Notes: a model not told the origin generated them from the sequence alone. A stretch of 64,000 nucleotides of DNA from Micromonospora sp. NBC_01796 (GCF_035917455.1 NZ_CP109078.1:2356001-2420000), one strand, 5' to 3'. Positions 25,100 to 34,336 are shown, numbered from the stretch's first letter. Translations and numbers: made by a program.

Positions 25100-25629
25100 T
25101 CCGGGACCTCGTCGAAGGCCTGCTTCAACTCCGGTGAATCAAGTGTGCTGGTGTCCAGGGCGCTCGCGTCGTACTCCTCGTTGAGGGTGTCCACCGCCGC
25201 CTTCACCCCGTCGTAGAACGGACCCGACTGGCCGATGTTCAGCCCCTCGATCGTCCGCCTGGCCCGGCCGTACGCGTCGCGGACCTCGGTGAGCGAGTCG
25301 AGGAAACCACGGGACACCTCTTCACCCTGGGACACGTCGGGTACGCCCGCGTCGGCCACGCCGCGACGGGCGGTCTCGCTCGCCTGTTCCGCACCGGCCA
25401 TCATCCGGACCAGGTTCTCCTTGGCCTGCGCGGGTGTCGTCTGCGCCGTCATCTGCTGCTGGGCGCTGCTGGTCAGGGCATTGATCTCGAGCCGCCAGGG
25501 GGCTAACGCCTCGCAGACCGAAGCCGCCCAGGCCGGTGCCGTCGGGCCCCCACCACATCCGGTCAGCAACACGAGGGTGCACAGAACCGCCGGGAGAATC
25601 CCGGCGGCCGGCGCGCGGGGCGTACGCAT
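25090..25629 (-). CDS. Secreted lipoprotein, helical, function unknown
   Basis: 179 residues from ATG 25629. The signal peptide MRTPRAPAAGILPAVLCTLV ends in the lipobox LLTGC, so the mature protein starts at a lipidated Cys near residue 25. The mature part is mostly alpha-helical (SVCEALAPWRLEINALTSSAQQQM, ENLVRMMAGAEQASETARRGV, VRDAYGRARRTIEGL). Only three Cys are present beyond the lipidated one region (SVCEAL and C-terminal PECR), which could form a disulphide. It is coupled to the 24296-25099 gene. No known family was recognised. Confidence 0.75.
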   Translation of the reverse strand: MRTPRAPAAGILPAVLCTLVLLTGCGGGPTAPAWAASVCEALAPWRLEINALTSSAQQQMTAQTTPAQAKENLVRMMAGAEQASETARRGVADAGVPDVSQGEEVSRGFLDSLTEVRDAYGRARRTIEGLNIGQSGPFYDGVKAAVDTLNEEYDASALDTSTLDSPELKQAFDEVPECR

Positions 25630-25698
25630 GCGTTGCAGCGTACGGGTTGCGCCGGGCGGTGCGGTGGCACAGCCGTACGCCCTCCGCGCCCCGGCCGG

Positions 25699-25744
25699 GG
25701 ACGGGCCCCTCGTTGTCACCCGAGCGACACCGAGAGGCCCGTCC
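25699..25744 (-). terminator. Hairpin terminator after the pyrophosphatase gene
   Basis: GGACGGGCC (25699-25707) pairs with GGCCCGTCC (25736-25744). The stem continues with CTCG/CGAG after one mismatch, and a small inner TGTC/GACA helix closes the loop. It starts 17 bases past the hppA stop. Confidence 0.65.
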
Positions 25745-25760
25745 TGCGTCACGAACCCGA

Positions 25761-28139
25761 TCAGGCGGTGATCGTCTCGGGTCGCTGCTCGGCGCCACCC
25801 GTGGCACCCGAACCGGAGTCGTCATCCGACATCGCGATCGGCTTGCGCTTGCTCCACACCATCGCGCCCACCACGATCAGTACGGCGACCAGCGCGACGG
25901 CGATCCGCAACGGGGTGTTCCGGTCACCCCCGACGCTCCACGCCACCACGGCCGGTGCGATCAGCAGCGAGACCAGGTTCATCACCTTGATCAGCGGGTT
26001 GATCGCCGGGCCGGCGGTGTCCTTGAACGGGTCACCGACGGTGTCACCGATGATGGTCGCCTCGTGCGAGGCGGAACCCTTGCCGCCGTAGGCACCGTCC
26101 TCGACCAGCTTCTTGGCGTTGTCCCAGGCTCCACCGGAGTTGGCCAGGAAGACCGCCATCAGGGTGCCGGCGCCGATCGCACCGGCCAGGTACGAGGCGA
26201 GCGCGCCCGGACCGAGGCCGAAGCCGACCGCGATCGGGGCGAGGATGGCCAGCAGTCCGGGGGTGACCAGCTCACGCTGGGCGTCCCGGGTGCAGATGTC
26301 GACCACCTTGCCGTACTCGGGGCGCTGGCTGTAGTCCATGATGCCGGGCAGCTCACGGAACTGTCGGCGTACCTCCATCACCACGGCACCGGCCGAGCGG
26401 GAGACCGCGTTGATGGCCAGCCCGGAGAAGAGGAAGACCACCGCCGCACCGATGATCAGGCCGACCAGGTTGCGCGGGTTGGCCACGTTCAGCGCGTTCA
26501 GGATCTCGGCGCCGACGTCACCCACACCCGCGTCGGCGTACGCCGAGCGCAGCGTGTCGGTGTACGACCCGAACAGGGCGGTCGCGGCGAGCACCGCGGT
26601 GGCGATCGCGATGCCCTTGGTGATCGCCTTGGTGGTGTTGCCGACGGCGTCCAGCTCGGTGAGCGTACGGGCGCCGGCCTCGTCGATGTCGCCGGACATC
26701 TCGGCGATGCCCTGGGCGTTGTCCGAGATCGGGCCGAAGGTGTCCATGGCCACGATCACGCCGACGGTGGTGAGCAGGCCGGTGCCGGCCAGCGCCACCG
26801 CGAACAGGGAGAGCACGATCGAGGTGCCGCCGAGCAGGAACGCGCCGAAGACCCCGGCCGCGATCAGCAGTGCGGAGTAGACCGCCGACTCCAGCCCGAT
26901 GCTGATGCCGGCGAGCACGACGGTGGCCGGTCCGGTCAGCGAGCTCTTGCCGATGTCCTGCACCGGGCGCTTGTTGGTCTCGGTGAAGTAGCCGGTCAGC
27001 GCCTGGATGGCGGCGGCGAGCACGATGCCGATGACAACCGCGCCGATGGCCACCCAGCGGGGGCCGAGCGGCAGGTCACCCGTGACGCCGAGCTGCGTAC
27101 GCCACTCGTCGCCGAGCAGTTCGGCCCAGGTCGCCGGCAGGTAGACGAAGGACATCGCCGCGACCAGGACCGCGGACAGCACCGCGGAGGCGTAGAAGGC
27201 CCGGTTGATCGCGGTCAGCCCGGACCGGTCGGAGGCGCGCAGCCGGGTGATGAAGACCCCGACGATCGCCACGATCACCCCGATGGTGGAGATGATCAGC
27301 GGGAAGACCAGGCCGTCCTGACCGAAGGCGGCCCGGCCGAGGATCAGTGCGGCGACCAGGGTCACCGCGTACGACTCGAACAGGTCGGCGGCCATGCCGG
27401 CACAGTCGCCGACGTTGTCACCGACGTTGTCGGCGATGGTCGCCGCGTTGCGCGGGTCGTCCTCGGGGATGCCCTTCTCGACCTTGCCGACCAGGTCCGC
27501 GCCGACGTCGGCGGCCTTGGTGAAGATGCCACCGCCGACCCGCATGAACATGGCCAGCAGCGCGGCACCGAAGCCGAACCCCTCCAGCACGGTCGGCGCG
27601 TCGGCCCGGAACAGGACGACAACCAGCGCCGCACCGAACAGGCCGAGCCCGACGGTGAGGAAGCCGACGACGCCACCGGTCCGGAAGGCGATCTGCATCG
27701 CCTTCTCCCTGCCGCCCTGGTGTTCCCGGGCGGCGGCGGCCACCCGCAGGTTGGCGCGGGTGGCCAGGGCCATGCCGGCACCGCCGATGAACGCGCTGAA
27801 CACCGCGCCGACCACGAAGAAGGCCGACCGGCCGATCTTCACCAGGGTCTCGTTGTCGGTGTCGTGCACCGGCAGCAGGAAGAGCAGCACCACCGCCAGT
27901 ACGACGAAGATCGCGAGGGTTCTGAACTGCCGGAAGAGGTACGCCGAGGCGCCCTCCTGGACCGCTGCCGCGATCTCCTGCATCTTTGGTGTGCCCCTAC
28001 CGGTTGCCAGTACCGCCCGGGTCAGGGCGGCGGCAAAGCCGAGCGCCACCAGCGCGATGACCGCGGCGATGATGACGTACGACAGGTTCTGATCGGTGAG
28101 GGACAACCCGCCGCTTTCGGCGGCGAAGGTCGTGGACAT
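25761..28139 (-). CDS. hppA: Membrane-bound proton-translocating pyrophosphatase
   Basis: 792 residues from ATG 28139 (AGGAGG 6 bases upstream). About 16 hydrophobic helices. Active-site signatures are ADVGADLVGKVEKGIPEDDP, NPATIADNVGDNVGD-type NAATIADNVGDNVGDCAGM and the distal DNAKKLVEDG region. The motif GNTTKAITKG has Lys where potassium-dependent enzymes have Ala, so this is predicted to be a K-independent H+-PPase (family rule). It couples hydrolysis of cytoplasmic pyrophosphate to proton export and returns energy from biosynthesis. It is monocistronic, with its own terminator. Confidence 0.95.
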   Translation of the reverse strand: MSTTFAAESGGLSLTDQNLSYVIIAAVIALVALGFAAALTRAVLATGRGTPKMQEIAAAVQEGASAYLFRQFRTLAIFVVLAVVLLFLLPVHDTDNETLVKIGRSAFFVVGAVFSAFIGGAGMALATRANLRVAAAAREHQGGREKAMQIAFRTGGVVGFLTVGLGLFGAALVVVLFRADAPTVLEGFGFGAALLAMFMRVGGGIFTKAADVGADLVGKVEKGIPEDDPRNAATIADNVGDNVGDCAGMAADLFESYAVTLVAALILGRAAFGQDGLVFPLIISTIGVIVAIVGVFITRLRASDRSGLTAINRAFYASAVLSAVLVAAMSFVYLPATWAELLGDEWRTQLGVTGDLPLGPRWVAIGAVVIGIVLAAAIQALTGYFTETNKRPVQDIGKSSLTGPATVVLAGISIGLESAVYSALLIAAGVFGAFLLGGTSIVLSLFAVALAGTGLLTTVGVIVAMDTFGPISDNAQGIAEMSGDIDEAGARTLTELDAVGNTTKAITKGIAIATAVLAATALFGSYTDTLRSAYADAGVGDVGAEILNALNVANPRNLVGLIIGAAVVFLFSGLAINAVSRSAGAVVMEVRRQFRELPGIMDYSQRPEYGKVVDICTRDAQRELVTPGLLAILAPIAVGFGLGPGALASYLAGAIGAGTLMAVFLANSGGAWDNAKKLVEDGAYGGKGSASHEATIIGDTVGDPFKDTAGPAINPLIKVMNLVSLLIAPAVVAWSVGGDRNTPLRIAVALVAVLIVVGAMVWSKRKPIAMSDDDSGSGATGGAEQRPETITA

Positions 28140-28427
28140 CTATGTCCTCCTGTACCCAACACTCGCGCCGGCCGGCGGACGAGACCGGCCCGGCGTCTCC
28201 ACACGTGGAGTCACGGTTCGCAAGCGTCTCCGCCGGGCCAGGCTTCAGCTCAGCGGTGACCACCCGGTCACGCGAGCGCGGGACCAGGGCTCTTGCTGAT
28301 AACCCCGGGTACTCTAGCCGTCCGCAGTGTTGGAGGTCACAATTCCCACCCACCGTGTCGCAATGATCTTCGTCGCTGTACTAGTGGAGTTGATCTGTTA
28401 TGGGAACTGCGACCGGGGGATGACCGG

Positions 28428-28865
28428 TCAGCGGCCGACCGGCCAGACCATGCGCACCTCGGTGCCGATGCCCTCGTCCACGGGACGCACCTGAAGGTCC
28501 TCGACGAAGCCCGCGAGCAGGGCGAAGCCCACCCCGACGGTGAGCGCCTCGTCGGTCAGCGACTCGTCTGCCAGCTCGTCCGGGGGCAACGCGGCCAGGC
28601 CCAGCCCGGCTTCGATCGGCGCCCGGTCGGTGACCCGGACCGTGTAGGAACCGCCGTCGGACATCTCCACCTGCACCAGGTCACTGAGGCCGTACTGGCG
28701 GTGCAGGGCCACCGCGCGGGTGCAGGCTTCGCCGATGGCCAGACGTACCTCGTCGAGCAGTTCCTCGGCGACGCCGGCCCGGCGGGCGACCGCGACCCCG
28801 ACCAGGCGCGCGGTGCGGACGTGCACCGGCGCGGGAGAGAAGGACAACCGGACGGTCGACATCAC
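28428..28865 (-). CDS. Anti-sigma factor, RsbW/SpoIIAB-type ATP-binding serine kinase
   Basis: 145 residues from GTG 28865 (ATG 28862 is the second codon), overlapping the STAS gene stop by GTGA. It has a GHKL fold: N-box [20 protein letters not shown] (Asn of the usual EACTNA replaced by Arg), G1-type VRVTDRAP and a late [17 protein letters not shown]. In such pairs the kinase binds a sigma factor and releases it when the partner STAS protein is unphosphorylated. The replaced Asn in the N-box may weaken magnesium/ATP binding. The cognate sigma gene is not adjacent. Confidence 0.82.
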   Translation of the reverse strand: MMSTVRLSFSPAPVHVRTARLVGVAVARRAGVAEELLDEVRLAIGEACTRAVALHRQYGLSDLVQVEMSDGGSYTVRVTDRAPIEAGLGLAALPPDELADESLTDEALTVGVGFALLAGFVEDLQVRPVDEGIGTEVRMVWPVGR

Positions 28866-29218
28866 GCGGTGGGGTTCGCCGCGCCCGGCGCAGTCGCCGC
28901 GTCGATCGTGGGGTAGAGCGGGAAGACCTGGTCCAGCGCGGTGATCCGGAAGATCTTGAGCAGCGGTTCCTTGTCGCAGACCAGCCCGAAGGTGCCGCCC
29001 ACCGCACGCAGCCGCTTCAGTGCGCCGACCAGCACACCGAGACCGGTGGAGTCGAGGAAGTCGACCCGGCTCAGGTCCACCACGACCTGACGGGCACCGC
29101 CGTCGACCATCTCGATCAGCCGTTCCCGGAGCCGGGGGGCGGTGTAGACGTCCACCTCGCCACCGACCTCCAGCACCGCGTGCTCGGCGATGGTGCGGGT
29201 CGTCAGCGACAGCTCCAT
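28862..29218 (-). CDS. STAS-domain anti-sigma factor antagonist
   Basis: 118 residues from ATG 29218 with GAGGAGG 6 bases upstream. The STAS core [22 protein letters not shown] and [27 protein letters not shown] contains the phosphorylatable Ser in LDSTG. Together with the coupled downstream kinase it forms a partner-switch module. Dephosphorylated antagonist sequesters the kinase and frees a stress sigma factor or another target. Confidence 0.9.
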   Translation of the reverse strand: MELSLTTRTIAEHAVLEVGGEVDVYTAPRLRERLIEMVDGGARQVVVDLSRVDFLDSTGLGVLVGALKRLRAVGGTFGLVCDKEPLLKIFRITALDQVFPLYPTIDAATAPGAANPTA

Positions 29219-29404
29219 CCGTCCTCCTCGACTACCTCTCCGGCTGATGCCGGCCCGACCGGGCGGCTCCCGCCAGGAATGCTCATGGGCATCTAACCAT
29301 CGTCCGGCCGGCGCCGCACCGAGCCGGAGCGTCGCCTACCTGACCCACGGTGCCACTGCCCGTCCCGCGCCCCCGCTTTCCGATTCCGGCGGGTCGGTGC
29401 GAGA

Positions 29405-31804
29405 GTGCAGGGCGTGACCACCGCAGCCACAGTATCCGCCGAGGCCGACCGGCCCCGCCCGGCCGGTGGCCCCACCCCCGGCCCGGCCGAGCTGCTACGT
29501 CAGCTACGGGCCCGGACCCGGACCGATCCGGTCACCCACGTCGAGCGGGTACCGGCCAGTGCCGGGCACGCCGTGCCGTGGCCGGGATGGGTGCCGGAGC
29601 CGCTGCGGGCGGCGTTCGTCGGGCGCGGCGTGGTCGCCCCCTGGCAGCACCAGGCCGAGGCGGCCACCCTGGCGTACGGCGGCCAGCACGTGATCGTCGC
29701 CACCGGCACCGGGTCGGGCAAGTCCCTGGCGTACCAGTTGCCGGCGCTGGCCACCCTGCTCACCGACCCCCGCGCGACCGTGCTCTACCTGGCACCGACG
29801 AAGGCACTCGCCGCCGACCAGTTGCGCGCCGTCGCCGCCCTGGACCTCGACGGTGTACGTCCGGCAAGCTACGACGGGGACACCCCGCGCGCCGAGCGGG
29901 AGTGGATCCGCAAGCACTCCCGGTTCGTCCTGACCAACCCGGACATGCTGCACCACGGCATCCTGCCCGGACACGGCCACTGGGCGACGTTCCTGCGCCG
30001 GCTCGCGTTCGTGGTGGTCGACGAGTGCCACACGTACCGTGGCGTGTTCGGCTCGCACGTGGCGCACGTGCTGCGCCGGCTGCGCCGCCAGGCCGCCCGG
30101 TACGGACCCACCGTCGACGGTGCACCCCGGTCCCCGGTCTTCGTGCTGGCCTCCGCCACCTCCGGTGACCCGGCGAACGCCGCCGAGCGGCTGACCGGGC
30201 TCCCGGTCACCGCCGTCACCGAGGACTCGTCCCCCCGGGGCGGGGTCACGTTCGCCCTCTGGGAGCCGCCGCTGCTGCCGCCCTCCCCCGACGCGGTCGA
30301 ACTCACCGAGGCGGAACCGGTCCGGCGCTCGGCCCTGCGGGAGACCGCCGACCTGCTCAGCGACACCGTCGCCGCGGGTGTGCGTACGCTCGCGTTCGTC
30401 CGGTCCCGGCGCGGCGCCGAGGTGGTCGCGAGCACCGCCCGCCGATCGCTGGACGAGGCGGTGCCCGGCCTCGGCAGCCGGGTTGCCGCGTACCGGGCCG
30501 GCTATCTGCGCGAGGACCGGCGGAAACTGGAACGGGCGCTGCTCCACGGGGACCTGCTCGGACTCGCCTCGACCAACGCCCTCGAACTCGGCGTGGACCT
30601 GGTCGGGCTGGACGCGGTGCTGATCTGCGGCTGGCCGGGAACCCGGGCGTCGCTCTGGCAGCAGGCCGGGCGGGCGGGTCGCTCCGGCGGCGAGGCGCTC
30701 GCCGTACTGGTGGCGCGGGACGATCCGCTGGACACGTACCTGGTCCACCATCCGGAGGCGCTGTTCGGGCGACCGGTCGAGGCGACCGTGCTCGACCCGG
30801 CCAACCCGTACGTGCTCGGGCCACAACTGTGCTGCGCGGCCTCCGAGGCCCCGCTGACACAGGCCGACCTGGCGCTGTTCGGGCCGGGGGCGGCGGAGGC
30901 GGTGGCCGCCCTGGTCGAGTCCGGCGCGCTGCGGCAGCGCCCGACCGGGTGGTACTGGCGACACACCGGGCGCCCCGAGGTGGACCTGCGCGGGACCGGT
31001 GGCGCCCCCATCTCGGTGGTCGAGACGGCCACCGGGCGCCTGCTCGGCACCGTCGACCCGGCCTCGTCCCACTTCATGCTCCATTCCGGTGCGGTCTACC
31101 TGCACCAGGGCGTGTCGTACGTGGTCGACAACCTGGACTTGGACGACGCGTGCGCGCTGGTGCACGCCGAGGAGCCGGACTGGTCCACCCACGCGCGGGA
31201 CGTCACCTCCCTCGGGGTGGTGTCGGTGCGGTCGTACCGGGACGCCGGGCCGGTCGGGCTGTTCCTCGGGGAGGTGGACGTGACCAGCCAGGTGGTGTCG
31301 TACCAGCGGCGGCGGCTCGCCTCCGGCGAGGTGCTGGACACCCGCCCGCTGGACCTGCCCGCCCGCGAACTGCGTACGGTCGCGGTCTGGTTCACCGTGT
31401 CGCTGAACGCGCTCACCCAGGCCGGGGTGGAGGTGGCCGACGTACCGGGTGCGTTGCACGCGGCCGAGCACGCGGCGATCGGCCTGTTGCCGCTGATCGC
31501 GACCTGTGACCGGTGGGACATCGGCGGGCTCTCCACCGGGATCCACCCGGACACCGGCGCGCCGACGGTTTTCGTCTACGACGGACATCCCGGCGGGGCC
31601 GGTTTCGCCGAGCGGGCGTACCACGCGGCGACGGAGTGGTTGACGGCGACGCGGGACGCGATCAGCGAGTGCGGTTGCGAGTCCGGGTGCCCGTCCTGCG
31701 TGCAGTCGCCGAAGTGCGGCAACGGCAACAACCCGCTGGCCAAGGCGGAGGCGGTCAAGGTCCTGGACGTGGTGCTGGCGAACCTGGCAGAGGAATCCGC
31801 CTGA
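29405..31804 (+). CDS. DEAD/DEAH helicase with DUF1998 domain (MrfA/YprA-like)
   Basis: 799 residues from GTG 29405; GTG 29414 is an equal alternative. Motif I ATGTGSGKSLAYQLPAL, motif II VVVDECHTYRGVFGSHVAHVLRRLRR, motif III LASATSGDP, and motifs V-VI ASTNALELGVDLVGLDAVLICGWPG and WQQAGRAGRSG are all intact. The C-terminal DUF1998/MZB region has four Cys in CGCESGCPSCVQSPKCGNGNNPL. The family includes B. subtilis MrfA, which removes mitomycin adducts, and Hrq1. A role in DNA repair as a 3'-5' helicase is therefore likely. It is placed between the partner-switch genes and a small gene, as in the Rv3649 neighbourhood. Confidence 0.92.
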   Translation: MQGVTTAATVSAEADRPRPAGGPTPGPAELLRQLRARTRTDPVTHVERVPASAGHAVPWPGWVPEPLRAAFVGRGVVAPWQHQAEAATLAYGGQHVIVATGTGSGKSLAYQLPALATLLTDPRATVLYLAPTKALAADQLRAVAALDLDGVRPASYDGDTPRAEREWIRKHSRFVLTNPDMLHHGILPGHGHWATFLRRLAFVVVDECHTYRGVFGSHVAHVLRRLRRQAARYGPTVDGAPRSPVFVLASATSGDPANAAERLTGLPVTAVTEDSSPRGGVTFALWEPPLLPPSPDAVELTEAEPVRRSALRETADLLSDTVAAGVRTLAFVRSRRGAEVVASTARRSLDEAVPGLGSRVAAYRAGYLREDRRKLERALLHGDLLGLASTNALELGVDLVGLDAVLICGWPGTRASLWQQAGRAGRSGGEALAVLVARDDPLDTYLVHHPEALFGRPVEATVLDPANPYVLGPQLCCAASEAPLTQADLALFGPGAAEAVAALVESGALRQRPTGWYWRHTGRPEVDLRGTGGAPISVVETATGRLLGTVDPASSHFMLHSGAVYLHQGVSYVVDNLDLDDACALVHAEEPDWSTHARDVTSLGVVSVRSYRDAGPVGLFLGEVDVTSQVVSYQRRRLASGEVLDTRPLDLPARELRTVAVWFTVSLNALTQAGVEVADVPGALHAAEHAAIGLLPLIATCDRWDIGGLSTGIHPDTGAPTVFVYDGHPGGAGFAERAYHAATEWLTATRDAISECGCESGCPSCVQSPKCGNGNNPLAKAEAVKVLDVVLANLAEESA

Positions 31805-31880
31805 TTCATCTGTATGGATGACCACCCGTGTGGGTACCCTGCATGGGAGCGCTTCCATAGCACTGTCCAAGGAGGACGAG

Positions 31881-32090
31881 GTGGCCGACACCATCGCCGA
31901 GACCGTCGACCTGCTCTACGGCGTCGACCAGGACAACCTCACGGTGGACCAGCAGATCTCGCTCAGTCAGGCGTACGCCACCCTGGCCCAGGCCGAGCAA
32001 CTGCACCGGATGAACGAGCACCTGCACGGCATCCACCAGATCCTCAGCGCCTCGGCGCTACGCGCCGCCACCGACGGCACCGCCCGCTGA
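31881..32090 (+). CDS. Small acidic helical protein, function unknown
   Basis: 69 residues from GTG 31881, supported by GGAGG at 31871-31875. The sequence ADTIAETVDLLYGVDQDNL and QQISLSQAYATLAQAEQLHRMNEHL predicts two or three amphipathic helices, with no Cys, no TM segment and no catalytic motif. It lies 77 bases after the helicase gene, possibly in the same transcript. No family recognised. Confidence 0.6.
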   Translation: MADTIAETVDLLYGVDQDNLTVDQQISLSQAYATLAQAEQLHRMNEHLHGIHQILSASALRAATDGTAR

Positions 32091-32111
32091 CCGCCCACCC
32101 CGGTCCGGTCC

Positions 32112-32153
32112 GGTCCGGCGCGGCTCGGCCCGCTCCGGTCCGGCGCGGCTCGG
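32112..32153. repeat. Two direct copies of a 17-base sequence
   Basis: GGTCCGGCGCGGCTCGG occurs at 32112-32128 and 32137-32153, preceded by extra GGTCC units. It fills the gap between two convergent genes. It is a simple GC-rich repeat; any role in termination is speculative. Confidence 0.6.
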
Positions 32154-32157
32154 GATC

Positions 32158-32670
32158 TCATGGCCAGTCGTAGACGGTCACGGCAAGCTGACGTTCGCAG
32201 AGCGCGGCGACAACGAGGGGCTCGATCTTCTCCCAGCGACCACCGGCGAGCCCACAACCGATCCGTGGCATGTGTACGGACGCCGCGAGCCCCAGCGCCT
32301 GCTCGCCGAGCGCGGCCAGGCAGCGCTCGACGGCGTCGTACCGGATCGGCGGCCCCGCACTGCCACGCTTGATGCCGCGTTGCCCGATCATGTTCGCGAC
32401 CCAGATGTCGGGTCGAACCTGCACCAGCCGTACGGCACCGAGCCCGAAGTCGTTGCCCGCCCTCCCTCGGTGCCACTGACGGTAGTCACGTTCGGGCTCC
32501 GGCCACCGACGCGAGACCGCGACGACAAATCCGGCACCCCAGCCCCCGATGTCGTTGCACACATGGGCGATGACCTTCGGGCCTGCCGCCTGCGGGCTGG
32601 TCGCATCACCCTTGACGATCCGCAACGGTGTCACCGCCCGCACTCTGCCATCCGGGTACGACGCCTCCAT
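32158..32670 (-). CDS. Macro-domain protein (ADP-ribose-related hydrolase)
   Basis: 170 residues. The macro-fold motifs are LRIVKGDATSP (strand 1), VIAHVCNDIGGWGAGFVVAVSRRWPEPERDY (ADP-ribose loop with Asn-Asp-Gly-Gly-Trp-Gly-Ala-Gly), WVANMIGQRG and MPRIGCGLAGGRWEKIEPLV (second binding loop). The GCGLAGGxW ending resembles the ALC1-like/Poa1p-TARG1 class that hydrolyses ADP-ribosyl esters or ADP-ribose-1''-phosphate. It stands alone, convergent with the small gene; no ADP-ribosyltransferase is seen next to it. Confidence 0.88.
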   Translation of the reverse strand: MEASYPDGRVRAVTPLRIVKGDATSPQAAGPKVIAHVCNDIGGWGAGFVVAVSRRWPEPERDYRQWHRGRAGNDFGLGAVRLVQVRPDIWVANMIGQRGIKRGSAGPPIRYDAVERCLAALGEQALGLAASVHMPRIGCGLAGGRWEKIEPLVVAALCERQLAVTVYDWP

Positions 32671-32718
32671 CGGACCACCGACGGCCGGGTCGGGTGACGT
32701 CGCCGCCGTGGTTGTTTC

Positions 32719-32736
32719 CTGCCCCTCCGGGGGCAG
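32719..32736 (-). terminator. Hairpin after the HTH regulator gene
   Basis: CTGCCCC-TCCG-GGGGCAG, a 7-bp stem with a 4-base loop, located 46 bases past the stop of the 32782-33342 gene and upstream of the macro-domain gene. There is no T-run, so it may act as an RNA-stability hairpin. Confidence 0.4.
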
Positions 32737-32781
32737 TGATCGAGCACAGTCCGCGCTCCGGCCACTGGTTCCGGAAGCAGC

Positions 32782-33342
32782 TCAATCAGCCGGGCGCTCC
32801 GGACCGGCTTCCGTCCTGGGCTGGTCCGGGACGACAACCAGGCTGACGACGCGACGGATACGGCCGTCGTCCCTGGTATGGCCGACCCGGGCGAGGACGG
32901 CGCTCTCGATCTCCTCGACCAGCGTGGCGAACTCCTCCTCGGTCAGCCACACCGCCGCCTGCCGGTAGACCACCCCGTCCACGGTGGGGTCGGCGTTTGC
33001 GTGGGCGAGGTAGCGGTCGAAATCCCCCATCAACGATGCCGAGAACGTCGTGTACGCCCGCAGGTGGTCCTCCTTCGTCATCGCCGCTCGCGCAGCGGGG
33101 TCGATCACCGCCTGCTCCTTGCGTACCCGGTAGCTGCGTTCCACCGTGCCGCGTACCCGTTTCTCGTCCACCACCTCGAGCACGCCCGCGTCGGCCAGCA
33201 CGGCGATATGCCGGTACATCGTCGCGGCCGGGATGTCGGGTAGGCGGTCGCGCAGCTGTGCGGTGGTCAACGGATCGGCGTCGAACAGCGCTTGCAGGAT
33301 GCGCATCCGGACGGGGTGCAGGAGAAGGTCCGCAGTTGCCAT
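32782..33342 (-). CDS. Winged-helix (ArsR-like HTH) transcriptional regulator
   Basis: 186 residues from ATG 33342. An in-frame ATG 18 bases upstream would add MWEHGA, encoded by the repeat array itself, so the shorter form is preferred. The N-terminal domain LLLHPVRMRILQALFDADPLTTAQLRDRLPDIPAATMYRHIAVLADAGVLEVV is a clear winged helix, followed by wing region VRGTVERSYRV. The C-terminal part (about 90-186) is a helical effector or dimer domain seen in regulators of this type. It is divergent from the alpha/beta hydrolase gene, with three 18-bp repeats in the gap that it probably binds. Confidence 0.85.
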   Translation of the reverse strand: MATADLLLHPVRMRILQALFDADPLTTAQLRDRLPDIPAATMYRHIAVLADAGVLEVVDEKRVRGTVERSYRVRKEQAVIDPAARAAMTKEDHLRAYTTFSASLMGDFDRYLAHANADPTVDGVVYRQAAVWLTEEEFATLVEEIESAVLARVGHTRDDGRIRRVVSLVVVPDQPRTEAGPERPAD

Positions 33343-33348
33343 GGCCCC

Positions 33349-33402
33349 ATGTTCCCACATACGATAATGTTCCCACATCTGATAATGTTCCCAAAGCCGA
33401 GA
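33349..33402. promoter_or_regulatory. Three tandem 18-bp operator-like repeats
   Basis: Units ATGTTCCCACATACGATA (33349), ATGTTCCCACATCTGATA (33367) and ATGTTCCCAAAGCCGAGA (33385), period exactly 18. Each complete unit contains the inverted repeat ATGT-TCCC-ACAT. A reversed half-copy GGAACAT follows at 33414-33420, touching the hydrolase start. The array fills the divergent promoter gap and should be the binding site of the neighbouring winged-helix regulator. Confidence 0.75.
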
Positions 33403-33418
33403 ATGATGGGAGTGGAAC

Positions 33419-34336
33419 ATGCGGGACGTCGACATGACCGCCACCGCCGACGACGGGCTGCCCCTGGCCGGCACGTTGACCCTGCCCGCGGGCGCCGGCC
33501 CGCACCCGGCCGTCCTGCTGCTGCACGCCTCGGGGCGGCTGGACCGCGACGGCAACACCACCAGCCGGCACCGGATGGAACTCGGACCGCCGCTGGCCGC
33601 CGCGCTCGCGAACAACGGCATCGCGACCCTGCGCTACGACCGGCGCGGCGTCGGAGCCACCTCCGGCGATTGGCGTACGACCGGATTCGTCGACAACCGA
33701 CGCGATGCCGCCGCCGCACTACGCGCCCTGGCCGGAAGATCCGACATTCGGGCGGACGCCATCGGTGTGGTCGGGCACAGCGAAGGCGCCGTGCACGCCA
33801 TGTCCCTCGGCGCGGGCCCGGGGGTGGCCGCGGTGGTGCTGCTGGCCGGGTTCGCCCGACCGGGCGAGGACGCGCTGCGCTGGCAGGCCGGGATGATCGC
33901 CCGCACCCTGCCGGTCGCCGTACGCCCGCTGCTGCCGCTGCTGGGAGCCCTGGCCGGTCGGCAGTTGACTCGGATCAAGGCGACCAGCACGGATGTGGTG
34001 CGGGTCGCCGGGATGCGGATGAACGCCCGGTGGATGCGGGAGATGCTCGCCCACGATCCGCGCCCGGATCTGGCGAACATCAAGGTCCCCGTCCTGGCGA
34101 TCACCGGTGCCAAGGACGTCCAGGTCGATCCCGCGGACCTGGACGAGATCCGCCGGCTGGTGCCCGGTGAGGTCAGGGTTCACCGGATCCCCGACCTCAC
34201 CCACCCGTTGCGCCGCGACCCCGGTCGTGCGTCGGTGCGCTCCTATCCGCGACTCCTCCGCCGGCCGGTCGACCCCGATCTGCTCGCACAGGTCACCGGC
34301 TGGCTCGCCCAGCGACTGAACGAAAGCCCTCGCTAG
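33419..34336 (+). CDS. Alpha/beta hydrolase (dienelactone hydrolase-like)
   Basis: 305 residues from ATG 33419 (GGGAG at 33408-33412). Hydrolase landmarks: the oxyanion region VLLLHASGRLDRDG, YDRRGVGAT, the nucleophile elbow VGHSEGA (Ser about residue 121), the acid in TGAKDVQVDP and the His in PDLTHPLRRD. An N-terminal beta-rich segment (MTATADDGLPLAGTLTLPAG) is typical of the group annotated as alpha/beta hydrolases with S9-like N-terminus. It is divergent from, and probably controlled by, the winged-helix regulator. Substrate unknown. Confidence 0.85.
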   Translation: MRDVDMTATADDGLPLAGTLTLPAGAGPHPAVLLLHASGRLDRDGNTTSRHRMELGPPLAAALANNGIATLRYDRRGVGATSGDWRTTGFVDNRRDAAAALRALAGRSDIRADAIGVVGHSEGAVHAMSLGAGPGVAAVVLLAGFARPGEDALRWQAGMIARTLPVAVRPLLPLLGALAGRQLTRIKATSTDVVRVAGMRMNARWMREMLAHDPRPDLANIKVPVLAITGAKDVQVDPADLDEIRRLVPGEVRVHRIPDLTHPLRRDPGRASVRSYPRLLRRPVDPDLLAQVTGWLAQRLNESPR

